A DNA stretch of 64,000 nt from Litorilinea aerophila (GTDB lineage: Bacteria; Chloroflexota; Anaerolineae; Caldilineales; Caldilineaceae): the NCBI RefSeq assembly GCF_006569185.2, contig NZ_VIGC02000029.1, positions 1 through 64,000 of the forward strand, given 5' to 3'. Under the pieces are notes generated by a model. The model was not told where the DNA came from. It ran no database searches and saw nothing but the letters and a program-made list of their open reading frames with translations. Below, one piece after another: positions 55,537 through 62,622 of the stretch. Each line of letters begins with the position of its first letter. Position 1 is the stretch's first letter. Made by a program: the position numbers and the translations under genes.

Positions 55537-55643
55537 AGGTGTCTCTCCCGTGGAATGAGCTATTTGGATGCAAGGCCACCACGTTCACAGCGTTTCCAGA
55601 TCCGCTGCAGGTCCTCTGGGCTCGGGACGCCCGCCGGAAGCCG

Positions 55644-56630
55644 TTACACGAATACATCCTCCAGCGCGCTTTCGGGCGCAGGGTAGGGGCTCTGGCGGGC
55701 ATAGGCAAAGGCGGCATCCACGTCCGCCTTGGCAGCATCCCGGGCAGCATCCAGCTCTTGCTGGGTGGCCATGCCCTGTTCCAGCAGCTGGTTGCCAAAA
55801 CGCAGGATGGGATCGTTGGCCTTGAGCTTGGCCACTTCATCCTTGGGCCGGTAGACCTCGGGATCGCCCTGGAAGTGGCCGTAGAGGCGGTCGGTCTTCA
55901 CCTCGATGAGGCTGGGCCCCTCGCCCCGGCGGGCACGCTGCACCGCTTCCCCTACGACCTCGTAGACGGCCAGGACGTCATTTTCATCCACCCGAACGCC
56001 GGGGATGCCGTAGCCGGCTGCGCGCTGGCTGTTGTCCGGGATGGCGGTGGATTGATGCTTGGCCACCGAGATCGCCCAGGAGTTGTCCTCGATGATGAAG
56101 AGGACGGGCAGCTTCCAGAGGGCAGCCAGGTTCAGCGCCTCGTGGAAGGCGCCCTGGTTGGCCGCGCCTTCACCGGCGAAGGCCACAGCCACCCAATCCT
56201 TGCCCATCTTTTTGGCGGCCAGGGCTGCGCCACAGGCCGGGGGGAAGCTGGCCCCCACAATGCCGCTGCAGCTGAACTTGTGCTCCACATCGAAGAGGTG
56301 CATGTGCCCCCCTTTGCCCTTGCCCAGGCCGGTCACTTTGCCGAAAATTTCGGCGGCCAGCTTGTTCAGCTCGATCCCCTTGGCAATGGCAAAGTGGTGG
56401 GGGCGGTGGGTGCCGACCACCGTGTCCTCTTTGCGCAGGTGCATGCATGTGCCCACGGCCACCGGCTCCTGCCCGGCGGCCAGGTGCATCTCACCCGGCA
56501 CCGGCCCAGAGCCGATGTCGAATGCGGGGGTCTTCCCCTCCATGTAGGCCGCGGCCATTTCATCCTCGAAGTGGCGAATGGTCCACATCTGGCGATACAT
56601 GGCGAGCAGTTGATCTTTGGACAGATTCAT
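55644..56630 (-). CDS. acoA: Acetoin/pyruvate dehydrogenase E1 component, alpha subunit
   Basis: A 328-residue ThDP-dependent subunit. The ThDP/Mg motif is GEGAANQGAFHEALNLAALW, then KLPVLFIIEDN (GDG...NN-type, here GEG...DN). FEDEMAAAYMEGK, AAGQEPVAVGTCMHL, GTHRPHHFAIAKG and KGKGGHMHLFD are typical of the AcoA/PdhA branch. The loop with VAKHQSTAIPD lacks the phosphorylated Ser sites of eukaryotic E1, as expected. The ATG at 56630 has GGAG 6 nt upstream; an in-frame ATG at 56645 precedes that ribosome site and is less likely. It sits between acoX and acoB. Confidence 0.9.
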   Translation of the reverse strand: MNLSKDQLLAMYRQMWTIRHFEDEMAAAYMEGKTPAFDIGSGPVPGEMHLAAGQEPVAVGTCMHLRKEDTVVGTHRPHHFAIAKGIELNKLAAEIFGKVTGLGKGKGGHMHLFDVEHKFSCSGIVGASFPPACGAALAAKKMGKDWVAVAFAGEGAANQGAFHEALNLAALWKLPVLFIIEDNSWAISVAKHQSTAIPDNSQRAAGYGIPGVRVDENDVLAVYEVVGEAVQRARRGEGPSLIEVKTDRLYGHFQGDPEVYRPKDEVAKLKANDPILRFGNQLLEQGMATQQELDAARDAAKADVDAAFAYARQSPYPAPESALEDVFV

Positions 56631-56741
56631 AATGTCTCTCCCCATGGTGAAAACAGTTGGCCGAAAACAGGTAACGCTACGGAAGAAAGGTTCAGATGAA
56701 ATCAGCCCTCGAGATGAAGGGAGGGAGCGACGGCAAGAGGA

Positions 56742-57740
56742 TCAGGATGCGTGAACAGGCGTGCCCACAAAGAGGCCCTGCCGGGCCGCGTGGCGCAGGG
56801 TACGCGCCAAATGGACCACCACAGGGCCCTCTGCGCTGATAGACAGGGTCACTTCCTGCCCAGGCAGCAGGCTGTACTTCCGTTCCCCGTCCAGGGCAAT
56901 TACGGCAGGGCCGCCATCGACGGGGATCCGCTCTCCCAACTGGAGCCGACGATGGCTCTTCACCGGCACGGGCTGGATGATGCCCGGAGCCACCGGCGCC
57001 AAGACCTCCACGCCTCCAGCCCCCAGTTCGATGTACAGACCTTCGTGGGGGCCCAAGGGTGTCTGCTCCAGAAAGCCGCCGATGGCCGAGAGCCCAATAC
57101 TGGTAGGCTCGGCCCGGGCAAAGACGGCTGCTTTCACATCATCCATGTTCCAGACGGCGCGGGAAGCGATAAAGCGGGAGCGGTAGACCACCGCGTCCAC
57201 CAGGGCGATTTCAGCCAGGTCCGGCCCACGCCACAGCTCAATCCGCTTGGTGGGTTCGGTCGCCACGTCCAGGGGCACCAGGCCCAGGGCCGTCAGACCG
57301 GCCGCCAGGCCGGCGAGGGTCCCCTCTACCATGATGGGGAAAGCGTTGTTGGTGCCGGTGGAAATGGGCATGAGGGGGACCCGGCCACTGGCCTTGGCCA
57401 CGGCCCGATTGGTTCCATCGCCGCCCAGGGTGACCAGGGTGCGGACGCCGATCTCGACCATGCGTGCGGCGGCCTCGGTGGAGTCGATCTCCTCGAAACG
57501 GGGCTGCATCTCCACAAAGCGCACGTCCAGTCCCAGGCGTAAGTTGTCCAGCGCCTTGTGGCCGATATGGTAGGCGTCTGGCATGATCCAGACCTGTTCC
57601 ACGCCCACGGCATCCAGCCCCAGCAGGACGCGACGCACGATGTTGACCTTCTCGTTGTTGTCAAAAACGGAGGCATGGGCCACCAGGCGGCGAATATCCC
57701 GACCGGCAGATGGGTTCGCGATGATACCGACAATGGACAT
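56742..57740 (-). CDS. acoX: AcoX-like protein (ATP-NAD kinase fold)
   Basis: A 332-residue protein of the ATP-NAD/diacylglycerol kinase fold. It starts MSIVGIIANPSAGRDIRRLV; the nucleotide loop is TLVTLGGDGTNRAVAKASG, followed by MPISTGTNNAFPIMVEGT, the NAD-kinase-like second motif. A beta-rich C-terminal half ends GQEVTLSISAEGPVVVHLAR. Such proteins are encoded at the head of acetoin-catabolic operons in several bacteria and their exact role is unclear (family knowledge). Here it is the first gene of acoX-A-B-C, supporting acetoin rather than pyruvate as substrate. AAGGAAG is a fair ribosome site. Upstream, TATAAC (57783-57788, minus strand) is a possible -10. Confidence 0.85.
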   Translation of the reverse strand: MSIVGIIANPSAGRDIRRLVAHASVFDNNEKVNIVRRVLLGLDAVGVEQVWIMPDAYHIGHKALDNLRLGLDVRFVEMQPRFEEIDSTEAAARMVEIGVRTLVTLGGDGTNRAVAKASGRVPLMPISTGTNNAFPIMVEGTLAGLAAGLTALGLVPLDVATEPTKRIELWRGPDLAEIALVDAVVYRSRFIASRAVWNMDDVKAAVFARAEPTSIGLSAIGGFLEQTPLGPHEGLYIELGAGGVEVLAPVAPGIIQPVPVKSHRRLQLGERIPVDGGPAVIALDGERKYSLLPGQEVTLSISAEGPVVVHLARTLRHAARQGLFVGTPVHAS

Positions 57741-58053
57741 GCTGCTTCCTTCCCCTGTGGGTTGGCAGAAGAAACTCGGCCGGTTATAGGCAAGTTAGAG
57801 GCGAACGCAGCCAGGCAAACTTCTGTTTTGGGGACCCGGGCTGGGAGTCACAAGGGTTCACTGCTGTGAACCCCAACATGGAACGTGCGCATCGGGAAAA
57901 AGGCGAGACATGACAGGCCAGGGAGGTATGGGCAGCGCACCTCAGGAGCCCAGATGGGGCCGGGCTCCTCCCTTTCCCACCTGATTCCATTCTAGCGACA
58001 GAAGCAGGGTCGTGTCAACTGTAGCGGCGGGGCAGCCGGGAGCCCACGCGCTC
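57741..58053. promoter_or_regulatory. acoX upstream region with palindrome GGGTTCAC-TGCT-GTGAACCC
   Basis: 313 nt without a gene. A perfect 8-bp inverted repeat with a 4-nt centre (57854-57873) lies ~115 nt upstream of acoX, a suitable activator or repressor site. A second hairpin, GGAGCCC-(10 nt)-GGGCTCC, is at 57945-57968. A weak minus-strand -10 (TATAAC) is at 57783-57788. No regulator gene (acoR) is adjacent. Confidence 0.5.
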
Positions 58054-58082
58054 TTGACACCATAGTGTCAACTTTGTATTAT
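58054..58082 (+). promoter_or_regulatory. Promoter/operator of the RHH-VapC locus
   Basis: TTGACA (58054-58059), a 17-nt spacer and TATTAT (58077-58082) form a near-consensus promoter. The palindrome TTGACAC-CATA-GTGTCAA (58054-58071) covers the -35 and half the spacer, ideal for autorepression by the encoded ribbon-helix-helix protein. Confidence 0.75.
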
Positions 58083-58103
58083 CCCTATACGGAGGTGAAA
58101 GCC

Positions 58104-58367
58104 ATGGAAAGACAGCGCATCCAAGTCTATGCTAATACCGAAATCAAGCGCCGTGTGGAACTGGCGGCGGCCAAACATAATATGTCGGTCACTGAATATT
58201 GCCTCGCCGCCATCCAACAACAACTCAATGATGATGAGCTGCTAGAAGAAGCCCATGTGACGATTGCCGTCAACCCCACCCTTCCAGCGCGTCTTGGCGT
58301 TAAAGATTCGCCTGTCTCATCGCAAGGGTATTTTCCCCCTGGCCTGGGAGCTGGCCAAACAGTTTAA
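58104..58367 (+). CDS. Ribbon-helix-helix antitoxin-like protein with aberrant C-terminus
   Basis: An 87-residue protein. Residues 1-55 are an Arc/MetJ-type ribbon-helix-helix: RIQVYANTEIKRRVELAAAK, then HNMSVTEYCLAAIQQQLNDD. The natural protein should end or interact with its toxin soon after ELLEEAHV. Instead the frame runs on through residues such as PTLPARLGVKDSPVSSQGYF that are an out-of-frame reading of toxin sequence. The ATG at 58104 has GGAGG 7-8 nt upstream and follows a near-perfect promoter with a palindromic operator. The DNA-binding half looks functional. Confidence 0.75.
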   Translation: MERQRIQVYANTEIKRRVELAAAKHNMSVTEYCLAAIQQQLNDDELLEEAHVTIAVNPTLPARLGVKDSPVSSQGYFPPGLGAGQTV

Positions 58368-58515
58368 CCAGCCCCGCGCCTACGACACAGCGTACCTGGC
58401 CCTCGCCCAGTTGCACCAGTGCGACTTCTGGACCGCGGATGAAAAGCTCTACAACGCGGTGAAGGATGCCCTGCCCTGGGTGAAATGGGTCGGCAATTTC
58501 GCCCCCAACCCATGA
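58264..58515 (+). pseudogene. Remnant of a VapC-like PIN-domain toxin
   Basis: The frame +1 to the antitoxin carries only the C-terminal half of a PIN domain. KIRLSHRKGIFPLAWELAKQ leads into AYDTAYLALAQLHQCDFWTA and DEKLYNAVKDALPWVKWVGN, i.e. the strand-helix with the conserved Asp-Thr/Ala-x-Tyr and the final DEKL Asp. The N-terminal half with the first catalytic Asp is missing, and no start codon with a ribosome site is present. An internal deletion joining antitoxin and toxin genes explains the arrangement. RNase activity should be lost. Confidence 0.75.
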
Positions 58516-58866
58516 ACCCACACTGAGCAAACCCGATGAACCCGTGTTGAGCCGCGAGGCGGATGCGGCGCCAGCAGAGCTCAAGCCCATGATCGGCGGG
58601 CTGGAGCCCCACAGCAGGGGCATCCCAGATTTTAGGTCGATTTGAAAAGAGGGGCGACAGCTCTGTAGGCGCCCAGAAGGCTCCCGCCCCCCGTGGCGGC
58701 CCACCCCCTGGGAGCCTACCAGCCGTAGGTCCCGTTTCCATACGGGACTGCCTTTGTGCGGTATGGAAACCGCACCTACCTGCCTTGCCAGGCATCTGGA
58801 ACGCCCCCCACAGCGCGCCAGGAGGATGACGTGGAGCACTTCCTGCCCGGGGCCGTCCGGAGAGAG
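58516..58866. other. Intergenic region between the decayed toxin locus and the ABC importer operon
   Basis: 351 nt without a supported gene. It contains the two-hairpin element described separately at 58725-58780. Nothing else recognised; no intrinsic terminator with a T-run. Confidence 0.6.
58725..58780. repeat. Two-hairpin element bracketed by GTAGGT and ACCTAC
   Basis: GTAGGT (58725-58730) and ACCTAC (58774-58779) bracket hairpin 1, GTCCCGT-TTCCAT-ACGGGAC (58729-58748), and hairpin 2, GTGCGG-(8 nt)-CCGCAC (58756-58775). The two loops are complementary (TTCCAT with ATGGAA), allowing a kissing interaction or an alternative long pairing. The plan matches the tandem repeat at the left end of the window, although the stems differ in sequence. 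Confidence 0.65.
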
Positions 58867-59862
58867 TCAGGGCAGCAACGCCGTGGTAAAGACCTGATCC
58901 ACGTCCACCGGCCCGGGCAGGGCGCCGTATTGCAGCAACATGTCCGCCAGGGCCTGCCACTGCTCCCGGGTCTGCCAGCCCAACCCCTGCTGGTCCGTCA
59001 GCTCGCTCTGGGCATCCCGCCACTCGGTCTCGAGCATATACGCCATGTGCCCCCGGTCCGTCTCTGGCCCCGCATACTTCAACACGGCATCCACCGCCTC
59101 TTCCGGATGCTGACCGGCATATTCCATGCCCCGGATGGCCGCACGCAGGAAACGGGCCATCCGGTCCGGGCCCTGGTCGATCACCTCAGGCGTGGTGACG
59201 TAGGTCAGGCCCAAGGTGGGCACGCCGTAATCCGCAGCCTCCCACAGGACCAGGTCGTAGCCCCACTGACGCAGCAGATACGGCTCGTTGGACTTGAAGA
59301 CGGGGTAGACGTCCACCTGCCCTTCCGTGAGGACCCGGGGGTCGAAGCCCACGTTGACCAGTTCCACCTGATCCACGTCGGCCCCGGCCGCGTCCAGCAG
59401 GGCGAAGAGATCCGGCGGCGGTGTCCCCTTGTAGCCCACCACGTGCCCCTCCCAATCCTTAGGCGTCTCCAGCCCCCGGCCGGCCAGGGCCGCGAAGGCC
59501 TGCTGCCCCCGCTGGCCGATGAGGGCGATGGATACCAGGGGCAATCCCGGGTCGGCCCGGCGCTGCAGCAGCACGGCCGCATCCTGGGTGGTCACGTGGA
59601 CCTTGCCGGCCGTGAGCAACTGGAGGTGCTCTCCCCGGCCGGCCGAATGCTCAATGGTGACCTCCAGCCCCTCCTGGGCAAAAAAGCCCTTCTCCTGGGC
59701 CACGTAGACGCCCACAAAGGGCAGGTTCGCCTGGGGCTTGTACCCGGCCATGAAGACCACCTCCCTGGACGACGGCGCCTGGACCGGCTGGGCAATGCCC
59801 ACGCAGGCCGCCAGGAGCACGGTTGCCAGCAGGATGGCCAGGGACTGAAATCGGTGGGACAT
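58867..59862 (-). CDS. ABC transporter substrate-binding lipoprotein (NMT1/ThiY-like)
   Basis: A 331-residue lipoprotein with a lipobox LLAAC at ~16-20 (ILLATVLLAAC). The mature part starts VVFMAGYKPQANLPFVGVYV, then AQEKGFFAQEGLEVTIEHSA, the NMT1/THI5-like signature also found in SsuA and ThiY. It continues with QLLTAGKVHVTTQDAAVLLQ and EGQVDVYPVFKSNEPYLLRQ. Related proteins bind pyrimidine precursors of thiamine, sulfonates or nitrate; the NEP/YLLRQWG region is closest to ThiY-type proteins by eye, which is weak evidence. It is last in a four-gene operon after the permease (27-nt gap). Confidence 0.82.
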   Translation of the reverse strand: MSHRFQSLAILLATVLLAACVGIAQPVQAPSSREVVFMAGYKPQANLPFVGVYVAQEKGFFAQEGLEVTIEHSAGRGEHLQLLTAGKVHVTTQDAAVLLQRRADPGLPLVSIALIGQRGQQAFAALAGRGLETPKDWEGHVVGYKGTPPPDLFALLDAAGADVDQVELVNVGFDPRVLTEGQVDVYPVFKSNEPYLLRQWGYDLVLWEAADYGVPTLGLTYVTTPEVIDQGPDRMARFLRAAIRGMEYAGQHPEEAVDAVLKYAGPETDRGHMAYMLETEWRDAQSELTDQQGLGWQTREQWQALADMLLQYGALPGPVDVDQVFTTALLP

Positions 59863-59889
59863 AAAACAGCCTCCTTGATCGATGAAAAC

Positions 59890-60681
59890 TCACCAAAAGA
59901 CCACCCGCCGCTCCAGCCAGCCCACCAGCCCATACAGGGCAACCCCCATGGCCGCCAGGCAGAAGACCGCGGCGAAGAGCATGGGCAGGTTCAGGTTGGT
60001 GTAGGCCAGCCACATGGAGCGCCCCAGCCCGGACGATGCGCCAGCCCACTCGGCCACCACGGCACCCACCAGCGATAGGGGAGCCGTGACCTTCAGCGCG
60101 GCGAAGAGATAGGGCAACGCCGCCGGCCAGCGGGCATAGCGAAAGGTTTCGGCCTGGCTGGCATGGAGGGAATGAAGCAGGGAAAGCAACGCCCGGTCGG
60201 CGCCGTGGAGGCCGGTGTGGACGTTGACCAGCACCGGAAAGAAGGTGATGAGCCCGGTGATGATGATCTTGGGCCAGGCGCCAAAGCCCAGCCAGATGGT
60301 CAGCAGTGGCGCAATGGCCACCAGGGGCGTGGCTTTGATGAGAATGGCCAGGGCCAACACGCCACGGGCCAGCCGCTGGCGGAAGGTGATGGCCGCGGCC
60401 GTCAGGGTGCCCACGCCCACGCCCAGGGCCAGCCCACCCAATGCCTCCCCCAGGGTCACCAGCGCGGCCGAGGCATAAAAACCGGGCATGCGCATCAGCG
60501 TCTGGGCCACCAGGGACGGGGCCGGCAAAATGTAGGGCGGCGTCTCCGTCAGGCGCACACCCACCTCCCACAGCAGCAGCGTCCCCCCCAGGATGGCCGC
60601 CACCGACATCAGGTCCCACGGCACCACGGTCCCAGGCTCCAGGCTCGCAGGCGGCCGGGGGGATAGGTGGCGAGCGCTCAT
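59890..60681 (-). CDS. ABC transporter permease (SsuC/ThiX-like)
   Basis: A 263-residue inner-membrane permease with about six hydrophobic segments. The EAA loop is SLHASQAETFRYARWPAALP (the G of the consensus is replaced), and the family pattern PLVAIAPLLTIWLGFGAWPK precedes it. It overlaps the ATPase gene by 4 nt (60678-60681), indicating coupled translation, and is followed by the binding protein. Substrate follows that of the binding protein and is not fixed by sequence. Confidence 0.85.
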   Translation of the reverse strand: MSARHLSPRPPASLEPGTVVPWDLMSVAAILGGTLLLWEVGVRLTETPPYILPAPSLVAQTLMRMPGFYASAALVTLGEALGGLALGVGVGTLTAAAITFRQRLARGVLALAILIKATPLVAIAPLLTIWLGFGAWPKIIITGLITFFPVLVNVHTGLHGADRALLSLLHSLHASQAETFRYARWPAALPYLFAALKVTAPLSLVGAVVAEWAGASSGLGRSMWLAYTNLNLPMLFAAVFCLAAMGVALYGLVGWLERRVVFW

Positions 60682-61430
60682 GGCCTGCCCTCCCGCAACA
60701 CAGACCGGATCTGGCGAATGGGCTCCATCATCTCCGGCGCGGTTTCATCTCGGGGTCGGGGCAGCGGGATGGCCAGGTCCGCACACAGGCGACCCGGCCG
60801 GTCGCTGAGCACCACCACCCGGTCGGCCAGGCGCACGGCCTCGGGGATGTGGTGGGTGACCCAGAGCACCGTCGGGCCAAACTGCTGCCAGAGCTGGAGC
60901 ACCTCATCGGCCAGCACCTCCCGGGTGAGTTCATCCAGGGCGGCGAAGGGCTCGTCCATCAGCCAGAGGCGGGCACCGGTGGCCAGGGTGCGGGCCAGGG
61001 CCACCCGCTGCTGCTGACCGCCGCTCAGGGTGTTGGGATAGGCGCGGGCATAATCGGCCAGCCCCACCATGGCCAGCAGCTCTTCCGGCGCCATGGGCGG
61101 AGAGCCATGCCCCTGGTTGACCCGCAGGGGCAGCCGCACGTTGTCCAGGACAGTGGCCCAGGGCAACAGGGCCGGCTGCTGGGCCATCCAGCCGATGGCC
61201 TTGCGTCGGCGGGCTTCCTCCGGCGGCGCGCCGTCCAGCCGGATGGTGCCGGTGGTGGGTGGCATCTGGTCGGCCACCAGGCGCAGCAGGGTGGATTTGC
61301 CGCAGCCGCTGGGGCCCACCAGGGCCAGAAACTGGCCAGAGGGTACGGTGAGGGTGATGGGACCCACCGCCGCCAGCTCGCCCGCACGGCTGGAAAAGTG
61401 CTTGGATACGTGGTGGAGCTCGATGTACAT
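60678..61430 (-). CDS. ABC transporter ATP-binding protein (SsuB/ThiZ-like)
   Basis: A 250-residue ATPase with all motifs: Walker A VGPSGCGKSTL (~40), Q-loop MAQQPALLPW, signature LSGGQQQRVALAR, Walker B LWLMDEPFAALD, and the H-loop WVTHHIPEAV. The proximity to SsuB/TauB/ThiZ is clear from MDEPFAALDELTRE. It starts 18 nt after the IclR-PNPOx gene and overlaps the permease, so all four genes form one operon. Confidence 0.9.
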   Translation of the reverse strand: MYIELHHVSKHFSSRAGELAAVGPITLTVPSGQFLALVGPSGCGKSTLLRLVADQMPPTTGTIRLDGAPPEEARRRKAIGWMAQQPALLPWATVLDNVRLPLRVNQGHGSPPMAPEELLAMVGLADYARAYPNTLSGGQQQRVALARTLATGARLWLMDEPFAALDELTREVLADEVLQLWQQFGPTVLWVTHHIPEAVRLADRVVVLSDRPGRLCADLAIPLPRPRDETAPEMMEPIRQIRSVLREGRP

Positions 61431-61448
61431 GGCCGCCAGCGCCTCCGC

Positions 61449-62555
61449 TCAGGGTTGACGCCATGCGCTGAGGTGATGGGGGACGATGCGAAACGCACGC
61501 CAGCCCGCGGTGCTCTGGGGTGCTCCGCCGGCAGGCCCCAGGTAGCGGGCGCTGATGCGCTGGAAGAGCCCGGCATCCGCGTCGGAGAAGGCTTCCGCGG
61601 GCCCCCGGGCCAGCACCCGGCGCAGGGGTGGCCAGGGCTCGTCCACCGTCAACGCCACGTGGGCGTTGGCCGCCACGTACCGGGCCCAGCGAGAATCGGG
61701 CCAGGCTGCGATCCAGAAGGCACCCTCCCGCCACTCGTACCAGACGGGCACCACATGGGGCTGGCCGTCCGGCCGCACACAGGCCAGCCGCGCGGCCCAG
61801 GGGCCGGCCAGGAAATGGTCCCGCTCCTCCGCTTCCAGGGGAATGCTCTGGCCTGGGGAAGTGCTCCCCGACCCGCCGTAGGGGTGATAGGCCACAGCGC
61901 CAAGTCGGTGGGAGATGCGCGCGGCGGTGGCCCGAAGTTGAAAGAGGAGGGCATCCCGGCGTTCCTCGTGCCAGCGGAAAGCCGGGGTGACCAGCACCAG
62001 CGCCGCGTCCGCGTGGATGCCGTCCGCACAGATGGGCACCGCCAGCTCCACCACATCCGCGCGGCGATGTTGGGCGGCGGCTTCCCTGTGCACCTGGGTC
62101 AGCGAATCACCGGCAGAGCGGCCGGCCAGCAGGACCTGTCCCCCTGCACAGCGGCCAGCCGGCAGACGCAGCCCCACCGGGTAGACGGCGCGCACCGTGT
62201 GGTTCGCCGGGGCCTCGGCCACGACCACCGCCTCGTCCCCGTCCAACACCATCAGCACAACCGTTTCCGGGAAGGCGCGACCGGTCTCCGCCGTGAAGAG
62301 GGCGGCCAGGGTATGGGGGCCGGCCGGCGCGGCCAGGACTGCCAGCCGAGGTCCCGGCAGGTAGGGGCCTCGGGGAACCGGCTGCTCCACGTAGCCCCGC
62401 TGCCGCAGGGTGTTCAGCAGCCCGTACAGGGCGCTGCGGGGGATCCCCAGGCGCCTCTCCAGCTCGCCCGCGCTGAGGCCATCGGGCGCGGCGGCCAGAT
62501 GTTCCAGTAGCTGTAAAGTTCGTTCGGCCGCAGGGACCGGCTGATAGGTGGCCAT
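61449..62555 (-). CDS. IclR-type regulator fused to a PNPOx-like flavin domain
   Basis: A 368-residue fusion. Residues ~1-75 are an IclR winged helix (AAERTLQLLEHLAAAPDGLS, ELERRLGIPRSALYGLLNTL). Residues ~80-215 correspond to the IclR ligand-binding domain (HTVRAVYPVGLRLPAGRCAG, ADVVELAVPICADGIHADAA). Residues ~235-365 are a pyridoxamine-5'-phosphate-oxidase-like split barrel (LACVRPDGQPHVVPVWYEWR, FWIAAWPDSRWARYVAANAH), usually binding FMN or F420. The ATG at 62555 is preferred over a 20-residue longer frame because the latter would run across the promoter/operator. It is first in the ABC importer operon and is likely its regulator. The fusion suggests flavin, F420 or vitamin B6 sensing. 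Confidence 0.8.
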   Translation of the reverse strand: MATYQPVPAAERTLQLLEHLAAAPDGLSAGELERRLGIPRSALYGLLNTLRQRGYVEQPVPRGPYLPGPRLAVLAAPAGPHTLAALFTAETGRAFPETVVLMVLDGDEAVVVAEAPANHTVRAVYPVGLRLPAGRCAGGQVLLAGRSAGDSLTQVHREAAAQHRRADVVELAVPICADGIHADAALVLVTPAFRWHEERRDALLFQLRATAARISHRLGAVAYHPYGGSGSTSPGQSIPLEAEERDHFLAGPWAARLACVRPDGQPHVVPVWYEWREGAFWIAAWPDSRWARYVAANAHVALTVDEPWPPLRRVLARGPAEAFSDADAGLFQRISARYLGPAGGAPQSTAGWRAFRIVPHHLSAWRQP

Positions 62556-62565
62556 GGCAAAGGTT

Positions 62566-62595
62566 CCGTATAATGAATTTTTATCCAGTATACCG
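62566..62595 (-). promoter_or_regulatory. Imperfect palindrome upstream of the IclR-PNPOx gene
   Basis: CCGTATAATG (62566-62575) and CAGTATACCG (62586-62595) are inverted copies (8 of 10 positions) around a 10-nt AT-rich centre, 11 nt ahead of the start codon. The sequence also contains minus-strand -10-like TATAC elements, so a bound dimer would block transcription. The neighbouring gap to the glycoside hydrolase stop (62623) is only 67 nt. Confidence 0.5.
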
Positions 62596-62622
62596 AACTT
62601 ACAGCCGATGGCCAAAAGGCGT

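Noticed and set aside
57741-62622. TPP riboswitch for the ThiXYZ-like importer or a riboswitch ahead of acoX
   Set aside because: No CUGAGA-type conserved core or comparable structured leader was seen; the importer operon has only a short AT-rich leader.
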